DNA of 64,000 bases, taken from assembly GCA_049595035.1 (NCBI GenBank), contig JBMYKD010000009.1, positions 1-64,000 on the forward strand, written 5' to 3'. The notes beneath the pieces were generated by a model that did no database searches, was not told the origin of the DNA, and was given only the letters and a program-made list of their open reading frames with translations. Made by a program: the position numbers and the translations under genes. Positions within the stretch are counted from its first letter, which is position 1. The number at the start of each line of letters is the position of its first letter. The DNA comes from UBA12202 sp049595035 (GTDB lineage: Bacteria > Pseudomonadota > Alphaproteobacteria > Puniceispirillales > UBA1172). Below, in pieces: positions 19,030 to 28,507 of the stretch.

Positions 19030-20094
19030 TTATCCCTGTTGAGGGAAAACAAAAACCTGACTGTTATCAAGCTTAATGGATACTTCGGTTCCTTCATCAT
19101 ACCATGTTATCCCGGGAACTCTTGCATGCAAATGCATAGCCCCTACTCTTTCCCAGTATAGCTCAAGATGGATAATGCTATATCGACCTAGCATTATGGT
19201 TTCCACGACCACAGCATCAGCCGTTTCACCACGCGGGTCTATGATTAATCCATCATTACGGATAATCATGACGGCATCTTCCGTATCATCCATATCATCA
19301 ACCGGAAATGCACCAAAAGGCGTATCTGCCATTCCGGATGTAATGCTTGTCTCAAAACGATTAATTTCGCCAAAAAACTCGGCCACAAAAGCATTGTCTG
19401 GCCGGCAGAAAACATCGACAGGCGCACCAGTCTGAATAATTGATCCTTTTTCCATGACCATCAGACGGTCAGCCATGAACATAGCTTCTTCGCTATCATG
19501 TGTCACAATTAAAACGGCCGTTCCGATTTCATGCAATACATGCAGCATGTCATCACGAATCTGTTCTTTCAGACGACTATCAAGGCCACTAAATGGTTCA
19601 TCTAGCAGAATTAACCCCGGATTAGGGGCAAGAGCCCTGGCCAGCGCGACTCTCTGTTGCTGGCCTCCTGATAACTGATGCGGTAAAGCATCACGATATT
19701 CTGTCAGATGGGTCTGTTCCAGGGCATGTAATGCCATTTCCGCTTTCTGAACACTATTTAGGCTAGCGTTATTCTGGCCATTTAAGGCAAACAGAATATT
19801 GTCCATGATGGACATATGCGGGAAAAGGGCATAATCCTGAAAAACCATGCCAATGCCGCGGTCTTCAGGTCGCATTGTTGATTTCGGGTCTGCAATTTTT
19901 TCACCCTTAATCCAGATTTCACCATCAGACGGCGTTTCTAATCCAGCCGCTAATCGCAAAATGGTGGATTTTCCACATCCTGAAGGGCCAAGTAATCCCA
20001 CGACCTCATGACTATTGACCGTGAAGTTAATGTTCTGAACAGAAGGCATATGGCCATATTGATGAGAGATATTTTTAAACTCAATCATCTTCAT
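19030..20094 (-). CDS. ABC transporter ATP-binding protein, FbpC/PotA-like
   Basis: A nucleotide-binding subunit of an importer. It has Walker A GPSGCGKST, Q-loop region MVFQDYALFPHMS, signature LSGGQQQRVALARAL, Walker B LILLDEPFSGLD and a C-terminal TOBE-like region from about residue 250. This layout fits the iron(III)/spermidine/sulfate-type ATPases. I took the ATG at 20094 (MKMIEFKN, 354 residues), overlapping the end of scpB by 14 bases. No cognate permease or binding protein gene is adjacent, so its partner must be elsewhere. Its place between scpB and tatA is unusual. Confidence 0.85.
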   Translation of the reverse strand: MKMIEFKNISHQYGHMPSVQNINFTVNSHEVVGLLGPSGCGKSTILRLAAGLETPSDGEIWIKGEKIADPKSTMRPEDRGIGMVFQDYALFPHMSIMDNILFALNGQNNASLNSVQKAEMALHALEQTHLTEYRDALPHQLSGGQQQRVALARALAPNPGLILLDEPFSGLDSRLKEQIRDDMLHVLHEIGTAVLIVTHDSEEAMFMADRLMVMEKGSIIQTGAPVDVFCRPDNAFVAEFFGEINRFETSITSGMADTPFGAFPVDDMDDTEDAVMIIRNDGLIIDPRGETADAVVVETIMLGRYSIIHLELYWERVGAMHLHARVPGITWYDEGTEVSIKLDNSQVFVFPQQG

Positions 20095-20746
20095 GCTCTT
20101 CTGCCAGATCAACGGCAATATCATCTTCGGTAATCAGTTCATCCAGTTCTAGCTGATCTTCATCTTCCGTGTCTGCCATATCATTTGCCCGCATAACATC
20201 GCTAATCGTATGGCCGGTTGATAGCAATCCGGTTTTCTTTAATTCATCAAGCCCGGGTAAATCAGAAATATGATTTAGCCCGAAATGATCCAGAAATCCC
20301 GGGCTAGTTGCCCATGTGATAGGTCGGCCGGGTGTGCGGCGTCTGCCTTTTGGTCTTACCCATCCCATTTCAAGAAGAATATCTAATGTTCCTTTTGATA
20401 TTGACACACCTCTGATTTCTTCGATTTCTGCACGCGTCACCGGTTGATGATAGGCAATAATGGCAAGCGTTTCGAGAGCAGCGCGTGACAGTGTTTTTTC
20501 ACTTTCGCGAATGGTTTTTAAATGTTCAGCCACGTCAGCGGCTGTTCGCATAGCCCAATTGCCATCAAATTGAATCAGATTAATGCCACTATCTTCACCA
20601 AATCGGGTGTGCAGCTGTTCCATGACGGCATCATAAGTTGCATCATCAGGTAGATGCTGGCGAATGATTTTATCTGTCACGGCATCAGGTGACGCAAAGA
20701 TCAATGCCTCAATAATACGGCAATAATGAAGGATGGTCTGATCCAT
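20081..20746 (-). CDS. scpB: Segregation and condensation protein B
   Basis: ScpB is a winged-helix dimer that, with ScpA and SMC, compacts and segregates the chromosome. Typical blocks are YCRIIEALIFASPDAV near the N-terminus and LSRAALETLAIIAYHQPVTRAEIEEIRGV at about residues 85-115, followed by LDILLEMGWVRPKGRRRTPGRPI. The C-terminal 30 residues are acidic. It starts next to the scpA stop on the same strand. Confidence 0.95.
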   Translation of the reverse strand: MDQTILHYCRIIEALIFASPDAVTDKIIRQHLPDDATYDAVMEQLHTRFGEDSGINLIQFDGNWAMRTAADVAEHLKTIRESEKTLSRAALETLAIIAYHQPVTRAEIEEIRGVSISKGTLDILLEMGWVRPKGRRRTPGRPITWATSPGFLDHFGLNHISDLPGLDELKKTGLLSTGHTISDVMRANDMADTEDEDQLELDELITEDDIAVDLAEEHEDD

Positions 20747-21534
20747 TAGATATTTTCTTCCGTTGAGGCCAGATAGATTGGCCCGAATTGATTATCCTGT
20801 CGCAATTGTGCCTGCCCATCACGAACCATTTCAAGGGTAGCAGTGAAATGTGACGCAATAGCAGACCGATGATCGAGTTCTGTTTTAAGGTTTGGCGGCA
20901 AAAAGGACAACAGATTGTTCCATCCTTTGGCATATTTTAGCAAATCGCCCAACCGTGCCACCGCTTCTTCAACTGAATAGAGATGCGATGCGGATATGGT
21001 TAATGTGCTTGCTTCTTCGCGGCTTGCAATCTCACCATATGCCTTTAGCAAATCAAATAATGTAGCGGTATGTGATACCACATTAACCGGGTCAAAGCGT
21101 TCATGATGAACACCCTTAAATCGTGTTATACCAAGTCGCGGTAATGCCATCAGTTCTTTACCGGCTTTCCGCATGGCTTCCAATTGCAACAACTGGCGTC
21201 GCAACGCTTCGGCCATATCCAGCGTTTCCATCTGTTCTTCGGGTTCCGGGTCTGGCAGTAATAATCGGGACTTCAGATAAGCAAGCCACGCCGCCATGAC
21301 GAGATAATCTGCTGCAACTTCAATATCCAGTTCTCTTGCATTGTTGATATAGGCCAAATATTGTTCAGCCAGCGGTAGAATGGCAATCTGCGTTAGATCA
21401 ATTTTCTGATCCCGCGCTAAATCAAGCAATAGATCAATAGGCCCTTCATATCCGTCAAGAACCAGAAAAAGAGATAGCTGCCCTGCTTGCCGTGCTTCAG
21501 AGGCAGTCAATTTATCATCAAAGCCATCAGTCAT
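20746..21534 (-). CDS. scpA: Segregation and condensation protein A
   Basis: ScpA is the kleisin that bridges SMC heads. The N-terminus carries LVLDGYEGPIDLLLDLARDQKIDLTQI, the diagnostic ScpA segment (about residues 24-50), then AADYLVMAAWLAYLKSRLLLPDPE. Length (262 residues) is normal. In many Alphaproteobacteria nagZ stands just upstream; here the next gene upstream is the SPOR protein with only 21 bases between. Confidence 0.95.
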   Translation of the reverse strand: MTDGFDDKLTASEARQAGQLSLFLVLDGYEGPIDLLLDLARDQKIDLTQIAILPLAEQYLAYINNARELDIEVAADYLVMAAWLAYLKSRLLLPDPEPEEQMETLDMAEALRRQLLQLEAMRKAGKELMALPRLGITRFKGVHHERFDPVNVVSHTATLFDLLKAYGEIASREEASTLTISASHLYSVEEAVARLGDLLKYAKGWNNLLSFLPPNLKTELDHRSAIASHFTATLEMVRDGQAQLRQDNQFGPIYLASTEENI

Positions 21535-21555
21535 GAATGCTGCATCCTCTGGCCA

Positions 21556-22470
21556 TTAATTCCAAGATCGCAAAATACAGTCCTGCCCGACAGATTTGAG
21601 CGTATTGCATAATTTACTGGCATTAGCTCGTGGCATAGGGTCAGTCACAACACGCCAGAACATCCCTTGTTCACCAGCATCATGCAACATGACCCCTATG
21701 GATACCTGATCAAGCCTTGAAATATGCTTATTCATAAGGATAGCGGCCACCTGCATGGCTTTCCCTTCATCTTTGAATGCTGCCAGTTGAACGCGATAGA
21801 ATGCTGATAAACTTTCATCCGGGCGGTTTAGGTTTTTACCTGCTTTTGGAATGGGTACAGATGAACTGGCCAAATCTATATCAACCGGATCAACAGCAGT
21901 TTCAGCCGTTTCAGCCGTTTCAGGAGTTTCTGATATCTGTTCCGGTGATGATGAAACAGCGGCCAAATTGTTTTCGGCATTTGCCAATGCTGTATTATCA
22001 TCTGAAGCGTCTTGGGTTGCCAGATTATCATTCTCAGTTATATCCGTGGTTTCCGGATCAATGTTAACTGTACTGGTTTCTGATATCGTTTCTAAATCTG
22101 TTACCGTATCCGCTTCGTTTGTTGCGATGGTTTGATTATCTATAACAATATCTGTTTCGGATTCGATTTCTTGATCTGCCAGATCAGCTGATACATCAAT
22201 GGGCGGTAATTCTGGCACCGGTTCTTCGGGAAGTAATTGTTCTCCCCCTTCGGGAATCTGACCGCCACTATCCAACGAGTTCAGAAAGGTGCTATCGGTA
22301 TTTTTAATGTCTGCGCCCCCCGGATTAACAGGAACTATCTTATAGGGGCGTTCATCAGCTGTGATAATAGCAATTTCATCCATCTGTTGTGGTGACATAA
22401 ACATAATATAACCAATTCCCGCAATTATCAGAACTGCGACACCACCAAAAAGCATTAGAATAATTCGCAT
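21556..22470 (-). CDS. SPOR-domain membrane protein
   Basis: A type II membrane protein: one N-terminal helix (about residues 2-26), a long acidic, Thr/Glu/Asp-rich linker, and a C-terminal SPOR domain (about residues 220-304, starting YRVQLAAFKDEGKAMQVAAILMNKH). SPOR domains bind denuded peptidoglycan at the division site, so this is probably a septal protein. The linker contains a 9-base tandem repeat giving ETAETAETA. It lies between argS and scpA, the usual alphaproteobacterial position. Confidence 0.9.
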   Translation of the reverse strand: MRIILMLFGGVAVLIIAGIGYIMFMSPQQMDEIAIITADERPYKIVPVNPGGADIKNTDSTFLNSLDSGGQIPEGGEQLLPEEPVPELPPIDVSADLADQEIESETDIVIDNQTIATNEADTVTDLETISETSTVNIDPETTDITENDNLATQDASDDNTALANAENNLAAVSSSPEQISETPETAETAETAVDPVDIDLASSSVPIPKAGKNLNRPDESLSAFYRVQLAAFKDEGKAMQVAAILMNKHISRLDQVSIGVMLHDAGEQGMFWRVVTDPMPRANASKLCNTLKSVGQDCILRSWN

Positions 22471-22498
22471 TTATACCCTCAACCCATCTTTGTGATGG

Positions 22499-24226
22499 TT
22501 ACATTTCCTCAATGGCCTCAACGCCAAGAATAGCAAAACCGTTTCTGATAACAATACCTGTTGCATGAACAAGTTTTAATCTTGCCGCGGTGCGTTTGGG
22601 ATCATCAGTGATAAATCGTAAACTGGCATTATCCCGACCCTTATTCCACAAGCCATGAAAACTTGCCGCAAGCTCCATTAGATAAAATGCAATACGATGC
22701 GGCTCAAAGGCCTGTCCCGCCGCCTCTACCTGACGTGGATAGCTGGCAAGTTGACGAATTAAGGCGATTTCACTGGCATCTGTTAGCAATCCCAGATCAG
22801 CATTGGTCAGGTCGATCTGCTTTGCTTCATCCTGGCGTAACACGGAACTAGCACGCGCATGGGCATATTGAACATAGAAAACCGGATTTTCACGGGATTG
22901 GGTTGTTACTTCAGCATAATCAAAATCCATGGTTTGATCTGCCCGTCGCGTAAGCATGATAAAACGTAAGATATCACGGCCAACCGCATCTAGCACATCA
23001 GATAGAGTGACAAAAGTACCTGCCCGTTTTGACATTTTAACCTGTTGCCCACCATCCATCAATTTGACCAGCTGTACCAGTTGAATATTGAGGCTATCCT
23101 TCTTGCCGGTAAACGCCGAAACAGCAGATTTCATTCGTTTAACGTATCCACCATGATCAGCCCCCCAGATATTTATCAGCTTATCTGACCCGCGTTTGAT
23201 CTTATCCAGATGATACGCAACATCAGAAGCAAAATACGTCCATGTGCCATCAGATTTTTTCACGGCGCGGTCAACATCATCACCAAAATCGGTTGACCGG
23301 AAAAGCATCTGTTCCCGCGGTTCCCAGTCTTCGGCCTGTTCGGCTTTTGGTTTTTCCAGCACGCCTTGATAAATGAGTCCTTTTTCCGCGAGCATATCTA
23401 TTGCCGCATGAACCGCGCCATTTTCTACCAGTTCATATTCTGATGAAAAGCGGTCCATATGAATGCCAAGGCGATCAAGGTCTGCTTTAATGGATAGCAT
23501 CATATCATCAATCGCAAATTGACGGATTAGCGGTAACCACTTTTCTTCATCCATATGAAGCAGGCTGTCGTCATACAAAGACACCAGTTTTGCGGCGGTA
23601 TCTTTAAGATATTCCCCCGGATACTGACCTTCGGTTACTTCTGCGGTTTTGTCGCCAAGTGCTTGTTTATATCGGGTAAATACTGACCGTGCCAATACAT
23701 CAACCTGATTGCCAGCATCATTGATATAATATTCTCTGGTAACATGATAACCGCATGTTTCCAGCAAGTTTGCCAGACTATCACCAACGATTGCTCCACG
23801 GGCGTGGGCGGCGTGTAAAGGCCCCGTTGGGTTAGCGGAAACATATTCAACATTTATATGTTCCCCTTTACCCAGCTGATTGGCCCCCCAGTTTGAGCCA
23901 GCGATTAGGATATCATCTATCCGATCCTGCCACATAGCAGGATTTAGCGTAAGGTTGATGAATCCGGGGCCTGCAATAGTAACGTCTTCCACCCCATCAA
24001 GGGCGGCAATATCCTTGACCAGAAGTCCAGCCAGATCACGCGGCGACATGCCAGCCAGCTTTGCCATAACCATGGCATAATTAGTTGATAGATCACCATG
24101 ACTGGGATCACGCGGCGGTTCACATGCGGCTGGTCTTGCTTCACCGGAAAGGGAAATCATACCATTTTGCACTAACTGGTCAGTGATCATGGTTATCTGC
24201 TGACTGAAATGGGAAAAAATATTCAT
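22499..24226 (-). CDS. argS: Arginine-tRNA ligase
   Basis: A class I synthetase that charges tRNA-Arg. The N-terminal Add1 domain precedes the HIGH-type signature, here YVSANPTGPLHAAHARG (about residues 127-143). The KMSKS loop is KMSKRAGTF near residue 395, and a DALR anticodon-binding domain ends the chain. Length (575 residues) is normal. It follows dgt by 21 bases on the same strand. Confidence 0.97.
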   Translation of the reverse strand: MNIFSHFSQQITMITDQLVQNGMISLSGEARPAACEPPRDPSHGDLSTNYAMVMAKLAGMSPRDLAGLLVKDIAALDGVEDVTIAGPGFINLTLNPAMWQDRIDDILIAGSNWGANQLGKGEHINVEYVSANPTGPLHAAHARGAIVGDSLANLLETCGYHVTREYYINDAGNQVDVLARSVFTRYKQALGDKTAEVTEGQYPGEYLKDTAAKLVSLYDDSLLHMDEEKWLPLIRQFAIDDMMLSIKADLDRLGIHMDRFSSEYELVENGAVHAAIDMLAEKGLIYQGVLEKPKAEQAEDWEPREQMLFRSTDFGDDVDRAVKKSDGTWTYFASDVAYHLDKIKRGSDKLINIWGADHGGYVKRMKSAVSAFTGKKDSLNIQLVQLVKLMDGGQQVKMSKRAGTFVTLSDVLDAVGRDILRFIMLTRRADQTMDFDYAEVTTQSRENPVFYVQYAHARASSVLRQDEAKQIDLTNADLGLLTDASEIALIRQLASYPRQVEAAGQAFEPHRIAFYLMELAASFHGLWNKGRDNASLRFITDDPKRTAARLKLVHATGIVIRNGFAILGVEAIEEM

Positions 24227-24247
24227 TAAACAGTTCTCGGTAAAAAG

Positions 24248-25423
24248 TTATCTTAAAATTGGCCCGGGTGAAAACAGACGTTCATGTTCCATAACGGCAA
24301 AGCGATCCGTCATACTGGCGATATAGTCTGCAATATGTCTGGCTTTTGCGTTGATGTCTATCGTATTCAAATGTTGCTGGTCAAGATATTGCCAATCATC
24401 GGGTAATGTATTTGTTTCTTCCATGAATAGGGCAAACATTTCCCTGATCACGCGCTTGGCTTTACTTGTCATGCGATTTACTTTGTAATGACGCCAGACA
24501 TGCTGGAATAAAAACGCCCGCAATTGCGATAAATCATTACCCATATCTGGTGAAAAACTGGCGATCTGGTGATCAGCTTTGCGGATATCTTCAACATGTT
24601 GCGGGTTGAGTTCTACAAGTCGTTTCGTTGTTTCAGTCAATAAATCATTAACAGCTAATTTGATTAGATTTCTGGTCAATTCATGAACTAGTCGTGATGT
24701 TTTCAGACTGCCATAATCATGTTTCAATTGTTTGATTACCCCACCGGCTAATGGTAAATCCAGCATTTTATCCGGGTCTAGGAGCCCTGCCCGTATTCCA
24801 TCATCACAATCATGTGCCAGATAGGCGATATCATCAGCGATATTTGCAATCTGGGCTTCTAGTGAGGGGTAACTATCAAGACCAAAACGCATATCCTGAT
24901 CAAGAGCTGAAATGGTGGGACGACAATTATTACTGATAGGGCCGTTATGTTTGATAACACCTTCTATGGTTTCCCATGTCAGATCAAGTCCATCAAACCC
25001 TGCATAACATTGCTCAAGCATGGTAATGACCCGGATAGTTTGTTCATTATGATCAAAACCACCATAATCCTGCATCATCTGATCAAGAGCGGTTTCACCA
25101 GCATGACCAAATGGCGTGTGGCCAAGATCATGTGCGAGTGCAATAGCTTCTGCTAAATCTTCATCTAACCGAAGTTGACGGCATATTGTTCTGGCAATTT
25201 GCGATACTTCCAGAGAATGCGTAAGGCGCGTGCGGAAATAATCCCCTTCGTGATAGATGAAAACCTGTGTTTTGTATTTCATCTTACGAAAGGCGGAAGA
25301 ATGAATAATCCGGTCGCGGTCACGCTGGAAAACAGATCGCATGTGATCATGGCTAGTTGTTCTGGTAATATGACGCCCCCGGCTTTCGCTTGCCTGTGAG
25401 GCATAAACAGCAAGTTGTGTCAT
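24248..25423 (-). CDS. dgt: Deoxyguanosinetriphosphate triphosphohydrolase-like protein
   Basis: An HD-domain dNTP triphosphohydrolase that removes the triphosphate from deoxynucleotides. Metal ligands are seen in RTRLTHSLEVSQIART and in AHDLGHTPFGHAGE. I chose the ATG at 25423 (MTQLAVYAS, 391 residues); the open frame extends to a TTG at 25462 without a ribosome-binding site. It is divergent from erpA-xthA, a conserved arrangement, and heads the run dgt-argS-SPOR-scpA-scpB. Confidence 0.92.
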   Translation of the reverse strand: MTQLAVYASQASESRGRHITRTTSHDHMRSVFQRDRDRIIHSSAFRKMKYKTQVFIYHEGDYFRTRLTHSLEVSQIARTICRQLRLDEDLAEAIALAHDLGHTPFGHAGETALDQMMQDYGGFDHNEQTIRVITMLEQCYAGFDGLDLTWETIEGVIKHNGPISNNCRPTISALDQDMRFGLDSYPSLEAQIANIADDIAYLAHDCDDGIRAGLLDPDKMLDLPLAGGVIKQLKHDYGSLKTSRLVHELTRNLIKLAVNDLLTETTKRLVELNPQHVEDIRKADHQIASFSPDMGNDLSQLRAFLFQHVWRHYKVNRMTSKAKRVIREMFALFMEETNTLPDDWQYLDQQHLNTIDINAKARHIADYIASMTDRFAVMEHERLFSPGPILR

Positions 25424-25592
25424 AATGGAAATTAGCCTTTTATGAGAGGATATTATTGTCAAATCGAAACATAACGCGGTTAAGATATTGAAGCAATGCT
25501 GGAAACGGGTAAAAACATAAGATCAAGCAATTCACCGAACTCACTTGATGGCAACAAGGAAGATGATTATATTCATATCAGAGGGATGAATC

Positions 25593-25952
25593 ATGAATGA
25601 TCACAGCAAGAATATGATGACGTTTTCTGTTAGCGATCAGGCCGCTGATCGTATAGCCAAAATCATGGAAACGGAACATGGAACATATTTCCGGATTTCT
25701 GTTCTCGGTGGTGGATGTTCCGGATTTCAATATAAGTTCAGCATTGATGATGAAAAAACCGATGACGATGTTGTATTGAATAACGCTACCTCAACAGGAG
25801 TTAATGTCATTACTCTCATTGATAGCATGTCACTTGAACTGATTTCAGGTGGCCAGCTTGATTTCGTTAATGAACTTGCTGGTCAGTATTTTCAGGTTGT
25901 GAATCCCAATGCAACCGCTGCATGTGGATGTGGTACGTCTTTTGCGCTCTGA
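25593..25952 (+). CDS. erpA: Iron-sulfur cluster insertion protein ErpA (A-type carrier)
   Basis: An A-type Fe-S carrier delivering clusters to apoproteins. The three ligand cysteines are in GGGCSGFQYKF (about residue 44) and the C-terminal CGCGTSF. Length (119 residues) is normal. A purine-rich AGGGATG lies a few bases before the ATG. The 3' end overlaps the most upstream start of xthA by 44 bases in another frame, so the two are probably cotranscribed. Confidence 0.95.
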   Translation: MNDHSKNMMTFSVSDQAADRIAKIMETEHGTYFRISVLGGGCSGFQYKFSIDDEKTDDDVVLNNATSTGVNVITLIDSMSLELISGGQLDFVNELAGQYFQVVNPNATAACGCGTSFAL

Positions 25953-26772
25953 TCCCTTTACTGTTGCAACATGGAATGTAAATTCCATCAAAGTCCGTGC
26001 TGAAGCGGTGCTGGACTGGTTGAAACAGGGGCAATGCGATATCCTGCTGATGCAGGAACTCAAATCCATTGATGAAAACTTCCCTATTGAGGCATTTCGC
26101 GACGCCGGATATGAGGTACATGTCCATGGCCAGAAAACCTATAATGGTGTCGCCATTGCGTCAAAGGTTCCTCTTACTCTACGGCGGAAAGGCTTGCCTC
26201 CTCTTGCGGATGATGACGATGACAGTGATCCACAAGCACGCTATATAGAAGTGGAATATGAGCAATTTATTATTGGATGCCTGTATCTGCCAAATGGTAA
26301 TCCGGTGATGGTTGATGGCGATCTGTCAGAAAAGTTTCGCTATAAACTGAATTGGATGGATAGACTCAATCAGCATGCGGCATCATTGAATACGTTAAAC
26401 CGGCCGGTCATTCTTGCTGGTGATTATAATATCATTCCCGACACCAGAGACTGTTATGATATTAACGCATGGCAAGGTGATGCGCTACATCACCCAGATT
26501 CCCTTAAAAAATGGCGGCAATTATCATATAGTGGTTATATGGATGCATGGCGCGGCCTGCACCCTACAATCGAAGCATATAGTTTCTGGGATTATCAGGG
26601 TGGCGCTTGGCAAAAAGACCACGGTATCCGCATTGATCACTTTATGCTGAATGCAGAAGCCGCGGATTGTCTTTTAGATTCGCATATAGATAAAACCCCT
26701 AGGGGTAAAGACCGCGCCAGCGATCATACCCCTGTTTTATGTCAATTTACCCATCATATTCCACGCGTCTAG
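25909..26772 (+). CDS. xthA: Exodeoxyribonuclease III / AP endonuclease
   Basis: An exonuclease III family enzyme cleaving at abasic sites in base-excision repair. Family blocks are FTVATWNVNSIKVRAE, QELKSIDENFP (catalytic Glu), PVILAGDYNIIP, and the C-terminal DHGIRIDHFMLN and DRASDHTPVL. The start is uncertain: ATG 25909 gives 287 residues but lies inside erpA, while in-frame GTG (25924, 25930) or TTG (25942) codons would shorten the overlap. Its stop shares a CTAG palindrome with the convergent ilvD stop. Confidence 0.95.
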   Translation: MQPLHVDVVRLLRSDPFTVATWNVNSIKVRAEAVLDWLKQGQCDILLMQELKSIDENFPIEAFRDAGYEVHVHGQKTYNGVAIASKVPLTLRRKGLPPLADDDDDSDPQARYIEVEYEQFIIGCLYLPNGNPVMVDGDLSEKFRYKLNWMDRLNQHAASLNTLNRPVILAGDYNIIPDTRDCYDINAWQGDALHHPDSLKKWRQLSYSGYMDAWRGLHPTIEAYSFWDYQGGAWQKDHGIRIDHFMLNAEAADCLLDSHIDKTPRGKDRASDHTPVLCQFTHHIPRV

Positions 26773-28493
26773 ATATCAGCATAGATATGTGTTTCAGCCT
26801 TACCACCCGGATGGGTTAACGCACCTTTTTCAGCTGATCCTACGGTTTGTGCATATTTCCACAATGTTCCGGATTGATAATCTGTTTCCCGTGGTTTCCA
26901 TTGCTGGCGACGCTTTGCTAGTTCTTCGTCTGACAGATCAACCGTAATCGACCCATTTTCTGCATCAATGGTAATAACATCACCATCTTCCAGCAAACCG
27001 ATAGGCCCGCCAACAGCGGCTTCAGGGCCGACATGCCCAATGCAGAACCCTCTGGTAGCACCAGAAAACCGGCCATCAGTAATCAAGGCGACTTTATCAC
27101 CCATACCCTGCCCATAAATAGCGGCAGTCGTTGCCAGCATTTCACGCATGCCGGGGCCACCCTTGGGGCCTTCATAACGGATAACCAGAACTTCACCTTC
27201 TTTATAGTCACGACGCTCGACGGCGGCAAAAGCATCTTCTTCGCAATCAAAGCATCTCGCTGTTCCTGTAAAGACCAGATTTGTCATGCCGGCCACTTTC
27301 ACAATGGCACCTTCAGGAGCAAGATTACCCCGCAAGCCGACAACGCCGCCGGTTGGTGATAAAGGCGCACTAACTGGCCGGATAACATCCTGATCAGTAG
27401 GGAATGATACATTGGCCAGATTTTCTTCCATTGTTTTGCCTGTCACGGTCAGACAATCACCATGAATAAATCCACCTTCGAACAAAGTTTTTAGTAGAAC
27501 CGGAACACCGCCTATTTCATACATATCTTTGGCAACGTAACGCCCCCCCGGTTTCAAATCGGCAACATATGGCGTGCGCTTAAAAATTTCAGCCACATCA
27601 TGCAAATCAAAATCAATTCCGCATTCTGCAGCAAGAGCAGGTAAATGCAGGCCAGCATTTGTTGACCCACCTGAAGCGGCAACAATAGTAGCGGCATTTT
27701 CAAATGCTTTTCTTGTCAGGATATCGCGTGGCCGCAAATTGGATTTAAGCATGTCCATTACATGACGGCCAGAATGATAGGCATATTCATCACGGCTTTC
27801 ATAAGGGGCAGGTGCGCCAGCTGACCCCGGAATAGCCAGACCAATTGCTTCAGACACGCAAGCCATCGTATTAGCGGTAAACTGCCCCCCGCATGACCCC
27901 GCGCTCGGACATGCTACACATTCCAGTTCAAACAGGTCTTCATCAGACATATTGCCAGCGGCATATGCCCCCACCGCTTCAAACACATCCTGAACGGTGA
28001 CATCCTTATCTTTAAAACGACCGGGGAGAATTGACCCGCCATACATGAAAACTGACGGTACATTCAGTCTTGCCATAGCCATCATTACTCCGGGCAGAGA
28101 TTTATCACATCCTGCCAGACCAACAATGGCATCATAACAATGGCCACGCACGGTAAGTTCAATCGAATCTGCAATCACTTCGCGGCTTACCAATGACGAT
28201 TTCATACCCTGATGCCCCATGGCAATACCGTCTGTTACGGTAATGGTAGTAAACTCGCGCGGGGTACCAGCATGATCGGCAACCCCTTTCTTAGCGGCTT
28301 GCGCCTGTCTGCTTAGGGCAATATTACATGGTGCCGCTTCGTTCCATGTCGAAACAACACCAACCAGTGGCTGATTGATTTCTTCTTCTGTCATGCCCAT
28401 CGCATAATAATATGACCGATGTGGTGCCCGTTCTGGCCCTACGCTAACATGGCGGCTGGGCAGGTTAGATTTATCCCATGACTGTGATGACAT
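26769..28493 (-). CDS. ilvD: Dihydroxy-acid dehydratase
   Basis: IlvD dehydrates 2,3-dihydroxy acids to 2-keto acids in valine, leucine and isoleucine synthesis. Conserved features are GCDKSLPGVMMA (cluster cysteine, about residue 124), ACPSAGSCGGQFTANTMA (about residue 195) and GRFSGATRGFCIGHVGPEA near residue 475. The 574-residue length fits the shorter IlvD subgroup. AGGAG stands 8 bases before the ATG. It follows valS by 14 bases on the same strand. Confidence 0.96.
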   Translation of the reverse strand: MSSQSWDKSNLPSRHVSVGPERAPHRSYYYAMGMTEEEINQPLVGVVSTWNEAAPCNIALSRQAQAAKKGVADHAGTPREFTTITVTDGIAMGHQGMKSSLVSREVIADSIELTVRGHCYDAIVGLAGCDKSLPGVMMAMARLNVPSVFMYGGSILPGRFKDKDVTVQDVFEAVGAYAAGNMSDEDLFELECVACPSAGSCGGQFTANTMACVSEAIGLAIPGSAGAPAPYESRDEYAYHSGRHVMDMLKSNLRPRDILTRKAFENAATIVAASGGSTNAGLHLPALAAECGIDFDLHDVAEIFKRTPYVADLKPGGRYVAKDMYEIGGVPVLLKTLFEGGFIHGDCLTVTGKTMEENLANVSFPTDQDVIRPVSAPLSPTGGVVGLRGNLAPEGAIVKVAGMTNLVFTGTARCFDCEEDAFAAVERRDYKEGEVLVIRYEGPKGGPGMREMLATTAAIYGQGMGDKVALITDGRFSGATRGFCIGHVGPEAAVGGPIGLLEDGDVITIDAENGSITVDLSDEELAKRRQQWKPRETDYQSGTLWKYAQTVGSAEKGALTHPGGKAETHIYADI

Positions 28494-28507
28494 TGTTGAT
28501 CTCCTGT

